A stretch of 64,000 nucleotides of DNA from Scytonema sp. UIC 10036. Its GTDB lineage: Bacteria; Cyanobacteriota; Cyanobacteriia; Cyanobacteriales; Nostocaceae. The position numbers and the translations under genes were made by a program. The stretch spans positions 1 through 64,000 of the forward strand of contig NZ_WJFC01000052.1 of assembly GCF_009725235.1 (NCBI RefSeq). Reading direction: 5' to 3'. The notes under the pieces were generated by a model. The model was given only the letters and a program-made list of their open reading frames with translations. It ran no database searches and was not told the DNA's origin. This document shows, in pieces, positions 8,924-16,834 of this stretch; positions within the stretch are counted from its first letter, which is position 1; every line of letters starts with the position of its first letter.

Positions 8924-9787
8924 TCATTTGTCACTGTTGTCCCGTATTCGTAAGCCTAAGCCCTCGCGTCGGCTTCGCAAGTCGTAGTAAATAACTGCTT
9001 TAATTGACTGCCAAAATGGGACTACCAATGCACCACCTATCAAAATAATAACTAAACGTGCTAGAGATAAGAGTATGGCGTAGCCCGGTCGATCTTGAGC
9101 TACAGTTTCTACTATTCCCTGAAGAATAGTACTGACAAACGTAAATGGAAGTTGTATGGGAAAGGTAATCAAATAGGCGACAAATAAAATTGCCGCAATT
9201 CGCCACACGTGTCCTTTTGTTAATTCCCAACTCCGACCAATAGTTGAAGTTCCATCAACATTATCTTCAACAGCAAGTGGAATTTCGACAAGGCAAAACC
9301 GCGCTTGTACCCATAATAGAGCTACTATAAAAATTGGTATCAAAAGAAGTATTAATAACACAAGTGTCAAGACAATTATAGGATTAACAGTTGCACCACT
9401 TGTCTGACTTGCAACAAAGATCCCAGCTAAAATTACAGCCAAAATACCAAAAGGTATCATTATAACTATAGTAAACCCCATACTAATTGCTAACATTAAT
9501 AAGCCCATAACTAAAAATTGCCACAGCCTGGTATTGACAAAACGACGACCACTTTCAACGCTTTCTGGTTGACTGACTAATTCACCAAATGCCAAACGAG
9601 ATATTAAAGCCAAAGTTGCCGAACACTTAGCCCAACCGTAGACAGGTACAAATATCCATAAATAAGCAACAGATGCAAGCTTAAGATAAGACTTAAGATG
9701 AGAACTATATAATTTCAGCCCTGCACTGACAACATTACCAAGGCTGAGAGGCTGTATGGGGCTGGGAGAACCGGGATTATGGGACAT
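8924..9787 (-). CDS. Multi-pass membrane protein, copy 1 (GPDPase-membrane-domain/DUF975-like)
   Basis: A 287-residue integral membrane protein with about five or six hydrophobic segments. The signature regions PLSLGNVVSAGLKLYSSHLK (start), FCLVEIPLAVEDN and TIGRSWELTKGHVWRI recur in the paralogue at 12353-13204. Family assignment to the glycerophosphodiesterase membrane domain/DUF975 group is from overall pattern and is tentative. It is 24 bp upstream of the RDD gene on the same strand, likely co-transcribed, and divergent from the SpoIIM-like gene. Confidence 0.75.
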   Translation of the reverse strand: MSHNPGSPSPIQPLSLGNVVSAGLKLYSSHLKSYLKLASVAYLWIFVPVYGWAKCSATLALISRLAFGELVSQPESVESGRRFVNTRLWQFLVMGLLMLAISMGFTIVIMIPFGILAVILAGIFVASQTSGATVNPIIVLTLVLLILLLIPIFIVALLWVQARFCLVEIPLAVEDNVDGTSTIGRSWELTKGHVWRIAAILFVAYLITFPIQLPFTFVSTILQGIVETVAQDRPGYAILLSLARLVIILIGGALVVPFWQSIKAVIYYDLRSRREGLGLRIRDNSDK

Positions 9788-9864
9788 GATTTCAAAGATT
9801 CTTATCAGGTAGAGCAGTAACTTGGCTATCTTAAGTTAATTAATTGTTAGTATTCCCAAACTTT

Positions 9865-10824
9865 ATGAATATTCAACGTTGGATTGCTCGACGAGAACCA
9901 AATTGGCAGCGTTTGGACGTATTGTTAAGGCAGGTAGAGAAAAAGGGATTAAAATCGCTGAAATCTAGTGAAATTAGAGAATTAGCAAGTTTGTACCGTT
10001 CGGTTGCCGCAGATTTGGCACGCGCTCGCACCCAGCAGCTAGGTAACACACTACTACAAAATTTACATCTATTAACAAATAGAGGCTACGCGCAAATTTA
10101 TCAAGGTTCGCGCCGTCAGGAATGGCAAGCAGTGGTGCAATTTTACCGTTGGGGACTACCATCGGTAGTGCAGCAAACATTTCCCTACATTGCTGCAGCC
10201 TTTGCTATGTTTATGTTAGGAGCATTAGTGGCTTGGTGGTATGCATGGCAAGACCCAACTTTTATGTCTGGTGTAGTGCCAGAGAGATTAATTAAAATGG
10301 TGCGAGACGAGCATAAACTGTGGATGGGATCGATAGTTGGCATTGAACCCTTGGCTTCAAGCGGTATTACAATCAATAACCTATCGGTATCTTTTGGTGC
10401 TGTTGCAGGTGGGATGACAGCTGGATTGTATACAGCTTACTTGATGGTGTTTAATGGCTTGTTAATCGGTGCTATTGCTACGCTTGTGGGACAAAATAAT
10501 CTTGCATATCCATTTTGGGCTTTTGTTTTGCCACATGGCTCTTTAGAGTTACCTGCAATCTTTTTAGCAGGTGGGGCAGGTTTTTTAATAGGAAGAGCTA
10601 TTTTATTTCCTGGTAAATATCGCCGCATAGATGCACTCAAGTTTTATGGTTCTAAGGCAGTACAGCTAGTTTTTGGTATTGTACCAATGTTAGTTATTGC
10701 TGGTATCATTGAAGGATTTTTCTCTCCCAATCCTTCTGTTACAGATCCGTTTAAGTATATTGTAGGTATGGGATTATTTGTGAGTTTAGTAGTCTATTTC
10801 AGCCGTCAGCAAAAGGGTTTATAA
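9865..10824 (+). CDS. SpoIIM family (stage II sporulation protein M-like) membrane protein
   Basis: A 319-residue multi-pass protein. A soluble N-terminal third (MNIQRWIARREPNWQRLDVL, LASLYRSVAADLARARTQQLG) is followed by membrane segments and the conserved LPHGSLELPAIFLAGGAGFLIG motif of the SpoIIM/DUF95 family. Outside sporulators these proteins recur with RDD, MoxR and DUF58 genes, as here. I chose ATG 9865 rather than an in-frame TTG at 9844, because the family start (MN-x-x-RWIxRREPxW) begins there. It diverges from the RDD gene pair, with a 77-bp shared upstream region. Confidence 0.88.
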   Translation: MNIQRWIARREPNWQRLDVLLRQVEKKGLKSLKSSEIRELASLYRSVAADLARARTQQLGNTLLQNLHLLTNRGYAQIYQGSRRQEWQAVVQFYRWGLPSVVQQTFPYIAAAFAMFMLGALVAWWYAWQDPTFMSGVVPERLIKMVRDEHKLWMGSIVGIEPLASSGITINNLSVSFGAVAGGMTAGLYTAYLMVFNGLLIGAIATLVGQNNLAYPFWAFVLPHGSLELPAIFLAGGAGFLIGRAILFPGKYRRIDALKFYGSKAVQLVFGIVPMLVIAGIIEGFFSPNPSVTDPFKYIVGMGLFVSLVVYFSRQQKGL

Positions 10825-10947
10825 TGAGAAGAATTGCTTTCACGTTGATTTTATTGACGTAACCTCAACCCAATAATGCATAGATTTTGCGGAAACAATA
10901 ACAATCAATACTACGTAGGTTTTGCTAAAAACTCAAATTCAACGGAG

Positions 10948-11016
10948 GTTGGGTTGAGGAACGAAACCCAACATTTGCAGACATTTGTTGGGTTTCCCCA
11001 CAGGTTTACCCAACCT
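10948..11016. repeat. Dispersed palindromic repeat (GTTGGGTT...AACCCAACCT family)
   Basis: The core GGTTGAGGAACGAAACCCAA plus a downstream GTTGGGTTTC/ACCCAACCT can fold back on itself. A close copy is at 41423-41493, and related 85-bp units occur at 12166-12335. Confidence 0.75.
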
Positions 11017-11199
11017 AAAAAAATTCTTATTCGACCAGTATTGCAGGAGGGATATATTTGAATCAATCTTCTAGGCGCGTTTTCCTGAAACATATTGAAA
11101 CCCGTATGAATGAAAAAACATCCTACCCAGATTTACAATCTCAAGTTACCTATAATTAAAAGGGAGCTTTTACCAGTTCATCTACACACCCCGGCAAAT

Positions 11200-11362
11200 C
11201 GCTGAAACCCTATATTTTTCGTTGAGGTGTGTCGATTGCTTGCTGTGTAAGGATTTGAAGTATGTGTTTTCCTAAATTTTCGCTATTGTTTTACAATGTT
11301 TTTTAGAGGTGTGTCGATTTGCAGCCTGGAACCCTTACTGGATAAGGGCTGCTAGACGAACT
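11200..11362 (+). promoter_or_regulatory. Probable CRISPR leader
   Basis: An AT-rich gene-free stretch directly 5' of the first repeat, containing two direct copies of GAGGTGTGTCGATT (near 11224 and 11308). It ends TTACTGGATAAGGGCTGCTAG next to repeat 1 (given only in part). The repeat's 3' end, ATTGGAAAC, matches a crRNA 5' handle read on this strand, which fixes the leader on this side. Confidence 0.6.
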
Positions 11363-11744
11363 CCCCACCGATTGGGTTAATTCGGAATAATTGGAAACGA
11401 TAAATTATGTTGGCAGAATTAACAGTTATCACCCCCACCGATTGGGTTAATTCGGAATAATTGGAAACACTTGAACAATACCTCCCATATCAGCACCTTG
11501 AGCTCCCCACCGATTGGGTTAATTCGGAATAATTGGAAACGTTTTATATTTCCAACTCCTAACCCCAGATGACGAACCCCACCGATTGGGTTAATTCGGA
11601 ATAATTGGAAACAATACGGTAATAGTACTCGCCTGCCCATGCCTTTAACGCCCCCACCGATTGGGTTAATTCGGAATAATTGGAAACGCTGGAAGTGGGG
11701 CACGAACATCTGTTTTTTCATTGACCCCACCGATTGGGTTAATT
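11363..11744 (+). CRISPR. CRISPR array of five intact 36-bp repeats plus a split sixth
   Basis: Identical repeats lie at 11363-11398, 11433-11468, 11505-11540, 11577-11612 and 11652-11687; each begins CCCCACCGATTGGG and ends ATAATTGGAAAC. The five spacers are 34, 36, 36, 39 and 37 bp, all different in sequence. Repeat 6 (from 11725) keeps its first 20 bases; its remaining 16 bases reappear at 12083-12098 beyond an insertion. No cas gene is in the window, so any processing and interference proteins must be encoded elsewhere. The subtype cannot be fixed without cas genes. Confidence 0.95.
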
Positions 11745-12077
11745 TGTTACTTTACCTATAAATTTGCACAAGGTGGAAGGATAAATTTGCACAACTACGT
11801 CTGAAAGCTCTATTTTTTGGTTATGCGATCGCTACTTTTTAATGAGGAGTGGAACTATAAATTTGCACAAAGTATAAAAACGCCGACAAATCTTGGCACA
11901 AAATAAACAAAAATTATGTCAATCAATCTCACCAGCGCCTGAAGTTGTAAAATGAAAACAGTCTAAAATCAAGGTTTTGGTGCTACTAGATTTTAGCACC
12001 TAAGTGAAAGCATAAATTGGCACAGTCAAAGTGGAAGCATTAAATTACAATTTTGCCAATTTATGGTTCAAGTAACA
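11745..12077. mobile_element. 333-bp non-autonomous Tn7/Mu-like mini-transposon inserted in a CRISPR repeat
   Basis: The element begins TGTTACTT and ends AAGTAACA (8-bp perfect terminal inverted repeats, extended imperfectly by ACCTATAAATTTGC against ACCATAAATTGGC). It is flanked by a perfect 5-bp duplication TAATT (11740-11744 and 12078-12082); removing the element and one TAATT restores the exact 36-bp CRISPR repeat. Internal copies of a 22-bp unit like GTGGAAGGATAAATTTGCAC lie at 11773, 11849, 12004 and 12031, with an extra ATAAATTTGCACAA at 11758, resembling TnsB-type transposase binding sites. It encodes no protein. TGT...ACA ends, subterminal repeats and a 5-bp duplication are known traits of the Tn7/Tn5053 class; the exact family is my inference. 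Confidence 0.85.
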
Positions 12078-12125
12078 TAATTCGGAATAATTGGAAACGT
12101 TCTTCATTTCCTTATAATTGGAAAC
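12078..12125 (+). CRISPR. Distal end of the CRISPR array: 3' half of repeat 6 and a decayed repeat
   Basis: Bases 12078-12082 are the duplicated TAATT and 12083-12098 (CGGAATAATTGGAAAC) complete repeat 6. After 15 bp a 12-base remnant, ATAATTGGAAAC (12114-12125), marks a further degenerate repeat at the trailer end. Confidence 0.8.
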
Positions 12126-12165
12126 TGCAATACCATGGCAATACTGCAAGGGCTGAGAATTTTTG

Positions 12166-12335
12166 TAGGTTGGGCAAACCTAACAAATGCTTGTAAATGT
12201 TGGGTTTCGCAAAGCCTCAACCCAACCTACGAATATTCCTAACTGAGCAGTAGGTTGGGCAAACCTAACAAATGCTTGTGAATGTTGGGTTTCGCAAAGC
12301 CTCAACCCAACCTACGAATATTCCTAACTGAGCAG
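12166..12335. repeat. Tandem duplication of an 85-bp palindromic repeat
   Basis: Two 85-bp units (12166-12250 and 12251-12335) differ by one base (TTGTAAATG against TTGTGAATG). Each contains TAGGTTGGGC at one end and CCCAACCTAC near the other and so can form a hairpin. They are related to the repeats at 10948 and 41423. Confidence 0.9.
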
Positions 12336-12352
12336 TATTGGGATCTAACCTA

Positions 12353-13204
12353 TCATTTACGATCGCTCAGTATCTTCAAATCCAAACCTTCTTTACGACA
12401 ACGAATATCGTAGTAAACAACGGCTTTGACTGACTGCCAAAAAGGCATCGTCAAGATTCCTGTCACTGTATTTAATACAAAAAAAACTAATACGCCTAAA
12501 AGCGAATCATTATCAGGGTTACTTAAGAAAGACTGAAAGAATATTCCTAAAACTCCTGCTATCAAAAAACTGCAAACAAACCAAGATAACGTAAGTATAG
12601 GGAATGTTATCAGTACAGAAATAAAAATAATTCCTAAAATGCGTCTAATGTGACCTCTAGTAAGATTCCAGCTTTTATTAATGGTTTGAAAGGGGTTTAT
12701 CTTGTCTAAAACCAAAGGTAGCTCAGTTACAAAAAAGTAAGTATAAAACCAAAAAGGGCTAATGTATATAACCGTACCTATTGGTACTAGAATTATGAGA
12801 AATAAAAAACTACTATATGGATTATTGGAAATTAATGTTAACGAAGAGCCTATGATAAAAGAAATAATTAAAAAGAGGATTCCACCAATTAGAGAAAATA
12901 ATATGTAAAATATGAAAAACAGTAAAAAAACTGTCAAAGTAACGAGTATAACTGTTAATAAAAATTTCCAAAAATTGCGATTTACTTGATTTTTGGCAGC
13001 TTGAATGGTTTCTGGATGACCGATTAAATCTTGAAAAGCTAAACGAGATATTAAACCAGCGATTGCATAAAATTTAGCCCAACCATAAATGGGAACTAAC
13101 AACCATAAATGTGCAGTAAGTGCTAATTTAAAATACAGTTTTAAGTGAGAACGGTATAAATAAAAACCAATATTGACAACATTGCCGATACTAAGCTGCT
13201 GCAT
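12353..13204 (-). CDS. Multi-pass membrane protein, copy 2 (paralogue of the 8924-9787 gene)
   Basis: A 283-residue membrane protein sharing with copy 1 the start (LSIGNVVNIGFYLYRSHLKL), a central FVTELPLVLDKINPFQTINKSWNLTRGH region and the C-terminal MPFWQSVKAVVYYDIRCRKEGLDL. Hydrophobic segments dominate residues about 75-135 and 145-250. It is noticeably more A+T-rich and more hydrophobic than copy 1, suggesting divergence after duplication. It sits alone on the minus strand just past the CRISPR region. Function is unknown; clustering with DUF58/MoxR genes suggests the same membrane system. Confidence 0.75.
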   Translation of the reverse strand: MQQLSIGNVVNIGFYLYRSHLKLYFKLALTAHLWLLVPIYGWAKFYAIAGLISRLAFQDLIGHPETIQAAKNQVNRNFWKFLLTVILVTLTVFLLFFIFYILFSLIGGILFLIISFIIGSSLTLISNNPYSSFLFLIILVPIGTVIYISPFWFYTYFFVTELPLVLDKINPFQTINKSWNLTRGHIRRILGIIFISVLITFPILTLSWFVCSFLIAGVLGIFFQSFLSNPDNDSLLGVLVFFVLNTVTGILTMPFWQSVKAVVYYDIRCRKEGLDLKILSDRK

Positions 13205-13298
13205 TCAATTAAAATTCAAATAACCAATAATTCATCATAACCGTTGCAGCAAACTTCGCGACTAGTATCGCCAAGTCATTCTTTACTAGATGTAAATT

Positions 13299-13640
13299 CT
13301 ACATTTGGACTTGACTGGAAGCTTGAGGAACTACAGGTGAGGAATTAGCTGTATTTCCAAAACTCTGCAAGTTTTCCTCATCGTAAGGCTTACCGGGCAA
13401 TGTTGTTTCATCGGTGGACTTGGTGACACCTTGTGAAGCCGTATTATCGTTACCGGAAGTTGTTGCTGTCTTTTCTTCAATAAAGAACGCTTCTTGGGGT
13501 GGAATTGACAGAACTTCAACTTCTCCAGCGCGTGCTTGAGTATTTGTTCCTAGTGAAAGGGATAGCGCCAACGAAATCAAGCCTAACTTTACAATGTTGC
13601 GGGTGTTGAATTTGGTTTGTTGTGCTAGAAGGTTTTTCAT
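13299..13640 (-). CDS. Small secreted protein of unknown function
   Basis: A 113-residue protein with a signal peptide (positively charged start, hydrophobic 16-31, LSLSLGTNTQARAG cleavage region). The mature part is rich in Ser, Thr, Gln and acidic residues and has no domain I recognise. An unusual perfect 12-bp inverted repeat lies in its leader just before the ATG (13647-13703), suggesting RNA-level control. It is separated from the DUF58 gene by 122 bp on the same strand. Confidence 0.6.
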   Translation of the reverse strand: MKNLLAQQTKFNTRNIVKLGLISLALSLSLGTNTQARAGEVEVLSIPPQEAFFIEEKTATTSGNDNTASQGVTKSTDETTLPGKPYDEENLQSFGNTANSSPVVPQASSQVQM

Positions 13641-13646
13641 AGGACT

Positions 13647-13703
13647 CCAGTGTAGATAGTTCAGTACGTTTTATTAAATTCAATCTATCCGTATCTACAC
13701 TGG
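13647..13703 (-). promoter_or_regulatory. Leader inverted repeat upstream of the small secreted protein gene
   Basis: CCAGTGTAGATA (13647-13658) and TATCTACACTGG (13692-13703) are perfect complements separated by 33 bp. In the minus-strand RNA the hairpin would end just before GGAGTCCTATG, so it abuts the ribosome binding region of the gene starting at 13640. Confidence 0.6.
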
Positions 13704-13762
13704 GACTTTCCGCCGTTTCGGAAAGAATACCGAGAGCACACGTAAACTTTATGAATGTAAAA

Positions 13763-15088
13763 TCACAGTAAATTGCGTGCTTTAAGTCCCAAGTATCTAT
13801 CCACTAACTGGTTACTTATTTGACTTGCAGGCGCATCCAGTACCAAGACCCCTTTTTGTTTGAGTTGGGCAAATGCGACTTGCCGTTGTGCCAATAAATC
13901 TAGGGCAACAGCACGGGTATAAGCAGCCGTGACTTCACTTTCTGGTGTATGTGCTATACGGTCAACAAGAGGATCGCGTAGGGTGACACAGAAGGGTAGG
14001 TAGCGAGGTGCTAGTCTGGTAAGTGCTGCAAGGAGTTCGACAGAAGCAGTCACATCCACTAAATCGGTAATAACAACCACAAGACAACGCCGGGATTGCT
14101 GCTGCACAACACTCGTAACTGCGCCTACGTAATCAGATTCTAGTAATACCGGTTGAATGGGAGTGAGGCGATCTATAAGATGGCTCAAGTGATGTTGACC
14201 CCTTTCTGAGGGAATCCACAAATGCATTTGACGGTCGAATACCCCTACGCCTACACGATCGCCTCGCTGCAATCCAGCCAAAGCTAGGGATAATGTCGCA
14301 TTTAAACCCCAATCAAATCTTTGTAAACCTTGCACTCGTGCAGTCATTAACCGTCCTCTGTCAAGCAGAATGAGCAAAGTTTGTTCTTGTTCTGGTTCCA
14401 AAACTCTAACTAAAGGGGGTGTATTACCATGAGTACCCACGCGACGGGCTGTAGCTTTCCAATCAATAAACCGTAAATCATCCCCCATGCGGTAGTTACG
14501 CAGTTCGGCAAACTCAGTACCAATACCTAGTTGTCGGGATTGACGGTTGACTCCAGAAGATTGTAGTGTCAGTCGAATGGAAAGCGATCGCAATCCCACC
14601 AGATCGGGATAAACTTTAACTTTCAAACTGTGAAGAATCTTTCTATTATCCCAAGCTAACCCCCAAGCACCGAGTTGTCTAACTTGGATATCCCCCCAAG
14701 GAAACTCTCCACGTTGGCTTGGGTGAACCGTGTAAGTGAGTTCTTCAGTGCTGTTACCGGGGACGGTAGCATTTAGGAGCGGTACAGACACCCCAAATTC
14801 AGTTGGGTAGAAGTCGCGGATTTGAAGAATTGCTGTGGCTTTTCCCGATCTGACTTTGAGTAAAACTAGGTTATCCCGCCCAATAGACAATCTTGATGGT
14901 AACTCCCGCGTTACCTGCACTCGATGGCGTCGTACTAGCAAACCATCGACAAGCATCAACGCCAGCACCGCCACATCAAACAGCAAAGTCAACAAGATGC
15001 TGTTTGAAATGCCAAGAAAGATGGCGATCGCTGGTGCCAGAAAACTTCCTAATATTAATAAGAAATAAACTCGTTTAGAGGGTACCAT
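13763..15088 (-). CDS. DUF58 domain protein
   Basis: A 441-residue protein with two N-terminal membrane helices (about 7-45) and the DUF58 hallmark YRMGDDLRFIDWKATAR near residues 197-213, in a von Willebrand A-like fold. DUF58 proteins act with MoxR AAA ATPases in a poorly defined membrane or stress-response system. The MoxR gene lies about 320 bp upstream on the same strand, separated by a small opposite-strand reading frame. DUF4350 and DUF4129 genes follow the usual neighbourhood pattern. Confidence 0.9.
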   Translation of the reverse strand: MVPSKRVYFLLILGSFLAPAIAIFLGISNSILLTLLFDVAVLALMLVDGLLVRRHRVQVTRELPSRLSIGRDNLVLLKVRSGKATAILQIRDFYPTEFGVSVPLLNATVPGNSTEELTYTVHPSQRGEFPWGDIQVRQLGAWGLAWDNRKILHSLKVKVYPDLVGLRSLSIRLTLQSSGVNRQSRQLGIGTEFAELRNYRMGDDLRFIDWKATARRVGTHGNTPPLVRVLEPEQEQTLLILLDRGRLMTARVQGLQRFDWGLNATLSLALAGLQRGDRVGVGVFDRQMHLWIPSERGQHHLSHLIDRLTPIQPVLLESDYVGAVTSVVQQQSRRCLVVVITDLVDVTASVELLAALTRLAPRYLPFCVTLRDPLVDRIAHTPESEVTAAYTRAVALDLLAQRQVAFAQLKQKGVLVLDAPASQISNQLVDRYLGLKARNLL

Positions 15089-15133
15089 AAATGTTTATTT
15101 AGATAATTTTTCTTGTCAAATAACGAGAGAAAA

Positions 15134-15334
15134 ATGTCTGTTCGTCATCATATCAAGATTTACCAAGAGCGATCGCATGAAGCTAAACTCCAAATGAAGT
15201 ACGCTGGAATATTTGCTAACGATCTAACGTTTGATGATTTTATGGAGAAACTAGCCGTTATCCGCAAACAGTCTAATTCAACGGGATTCTTTTCACAAGA
15301 AATCTGCAAGATTTTCAGAAATTTCTGGAACTAA
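15134..15334 (+). CDS. Possible small protein of unknown function
   Basis: A 66-residue reading frame from ATG 15134 (MSVRHHIKIYQERSHEAKLQ), preceded by AACGAGAGAAAA. It is lysine-rich with a plausible helical body (FDDFMEKLAVIRKQSNS). It runs against the direction of the DUF58 and MoxR genes and fills the gap between them. No family is recognised and the support is only open reading frame and composition, so it may be spurious. Confidence 0.35.
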   Translation: MSVRHHIKIYQERSHEAKLQMKYAGIFANDLTFDDFMEKLAVIRKQSNSTGFFSQEICKIFRNFWN

Positions 15335-15407
15335 TAATTCAAAATTGGTCAATTTAGTTTTGCCAATCTGTCGGTTAGAATTAATGGCAAAACTTAGATA
15401 GTACTGT

Positions 15408-16358
15408 TTACCTTGGAACTGGAACCTTATTCAAAATTGAAGAAATAACCGCATCAATTTGTACCCCATCTAACATTGCTTCTGGTTTAAGAATAAAACG
15501 ATGGCGCAGCAAAGGAGGTGCAACAGATTTTACATCATCAGGAGTGACAAAATCTCTTCCTGCTAGATAGGCAGCTGCTTGGGATGTTTGCAACCAAGAA
15601 CCAGCAGCACGAGGTGATGCACCTAATGTTAAATCGGGATATTGTCGCGATGAGCGCACTAATGCCAAAAGATAATCGATAGTCGCCTCAGAAACTTTCA
15701 CTTCTCTAACAGCTTGTCGTGCTTCCAAAATTTGCTCTACGGTTGCAACTGGTTGCAAACGAGAAATATCAGATCGCCGCGCTGCAAATCCTGCTTGACG
15801 ATTGAGTAACATTTGCTTTTCTGCAGCTTGATCTGGGTAATCGACTACCAATTTAAATAAAAACCTATCTAACTGGGCTTCTGGCAATGGATATGTCCCT
15901 TCAAATTCTAGAGGATTTTGCGTTGCGATCGTCCAAAATAAATCTGGCAAAGGCAAACTTTCACCATCTAGCGTGACTTGCATCTCTTCCATTGCTTCCA
16001 ACAGCGCTGCTTGCGTTTTTGGGGGAGTACGGTTGATTTCGTCTGCAAGCAATACTTCTGTAAACACTGGTCCCTTTTTTAAACTGAAGTTGCGGGTGGT
16101 TAAATCAAAAATATTTGTACCAGTGATATCTGAAGGTAAGACATCTGGCGTAAGTTGAACGCGGCGAAAATCAGCTTGAATCAACTGTGCCAATACTTTG
16201 ACCAAAAGAGTTTTACCAGTTCCCGGTACTCCTTCCAAAATAACGTGTCCACCTGCTAGCAGTGCTACTAATAGCTGCTGTATCAGAGTAGATTGACCGA
16301 CGACAACTTGATTCAGTTCGTGATTAAGGCGATTTAATACAGGATTGGTTGAATTCAT
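15408..16358 (-). CDS. MoxR family AAA+ ATPase
   Basis: A 316-residue AAA+ ATPase. Walker A is GVPGTGKT (43-50) and Walker B is LLADE (103-107), followed by the MoxR sequence INRTPPKTQAALLEAMEE. Further conserved elements are TQNPLEFEGTYPLPEAQLDR (sensor 1 region) and the C-terminal lid. MoxR proteins are chaperone-like ATPases that work with DUF58/vWA proteins in maturation or stress functions. It is placed as the first gene ahead of DUF58 on the minus strand. Confidence 0.93.
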   Translation of the reverse strand: MNSTNPVLNRLNHELNQVVVGQSTLIQQLLVALLAGGHVILEGVPGTGKTLLVKVLAQLIQADFRRVQLTPDVLPSDITGTNIFDLTTRNFSLKKGPVFTEVLLADEINRTPPKTQAALLEAMEEMQVTLDGESLPLPDLFWTIATQNPLEFEGTYPLPEAQLDRFLFKLVVDYPDQAAEKQMLLNRQAGFAARRSDISRLQPVATVEQILEARQAVREVKVSEATIDYLLALVRSSRQYPDLTLGASPRAAGSWLQTSQAAAYLAGRDFVTPDDVKSVAPPLLRHRFILKPEAMLDGVQIDAVISSILNKVPVPR

Positions 16359-16834
16359 TTATTGATACAAAATTAAACAAAATAGAATAATTATCTGTTC
16401 GAGAAGAACGGATACAATGCTTATCTCACACAAGCATACCGATTTTTGTTATACGTTAGGAGTGAGTTAATTGCCTACTGTATAGTTATATAGCAGTCTT
16501 AAATTATTTGTGAAAAGTCAGATCCCCGACTTCTTGAAGAAGTCGGGGATCTGGCTACAGTCAATTGTCACAAATCAAATAGAATTTCTCTATCAGTTTT
16601 TCTTAGAGGATGTTTGAAAAGTCACGATCAATGTATCAAATATTTTTTACCCCTCCCTAACTCAGACCGATGGATTGGTCCGGGAACCAGATTTTCCTTG
16701 TTTCCCCCCTTTCCAAGGGGGGACTAAGGGGGGTAATAATGTGATTAAAATCACAAATAACCACTTTTCAAACAACCTCTTATAAAATCTCATAAGGAGC
16801 GATCGCACAGAAATCAAATTTTTTTACAAATGAT
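16359..16834. other. Gene-free stretch with palindromes
   Basis: No coding region seen. It contains a near-perfect 35-bp palindrome at 16519-16553 and a short palindromic run at 16710-16735 (CCAAGGGGGGACTAAGGGGG-like). Confidence 0.6.
16519..16553. repeat. 35-bp palindrome (AGATCCCCGACTTCTT family)
   Basis: CAGATCCCCGACTTCT pairs with AGAAGTCGGGGATCTG around a 3-base loop, giving a 16-bp stem. It is not followed by a T-run, so it is a dispersed palindromic repeat rather than a clear terminator. Confidence 0.85.

Noticed and set aside
10876..11093. Two overlapping 60-residue frames on opposite strands
   Set aside because: Both lie on the palindromic GGTTGGGTT repeat and lack start signals.
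11419..11730. 103-residue minus-strand frame with repeated FQLFRINPIGG
   Set aside because: It is the reverse translation of the CRISPR repeats, not a protein.
11745..12077. Type V-K CAST element
   Set aside because: No Cas12k, tns genes or known V-K end sequences are visible; only the general Tn7/Mu-like class is supported.
11725..12098. Sixth repeat as simple trailer-end decay
   Set aside because: Decay would not produce a perfect 5-bp duplication and matching inverted ends; insertion explains all bases.
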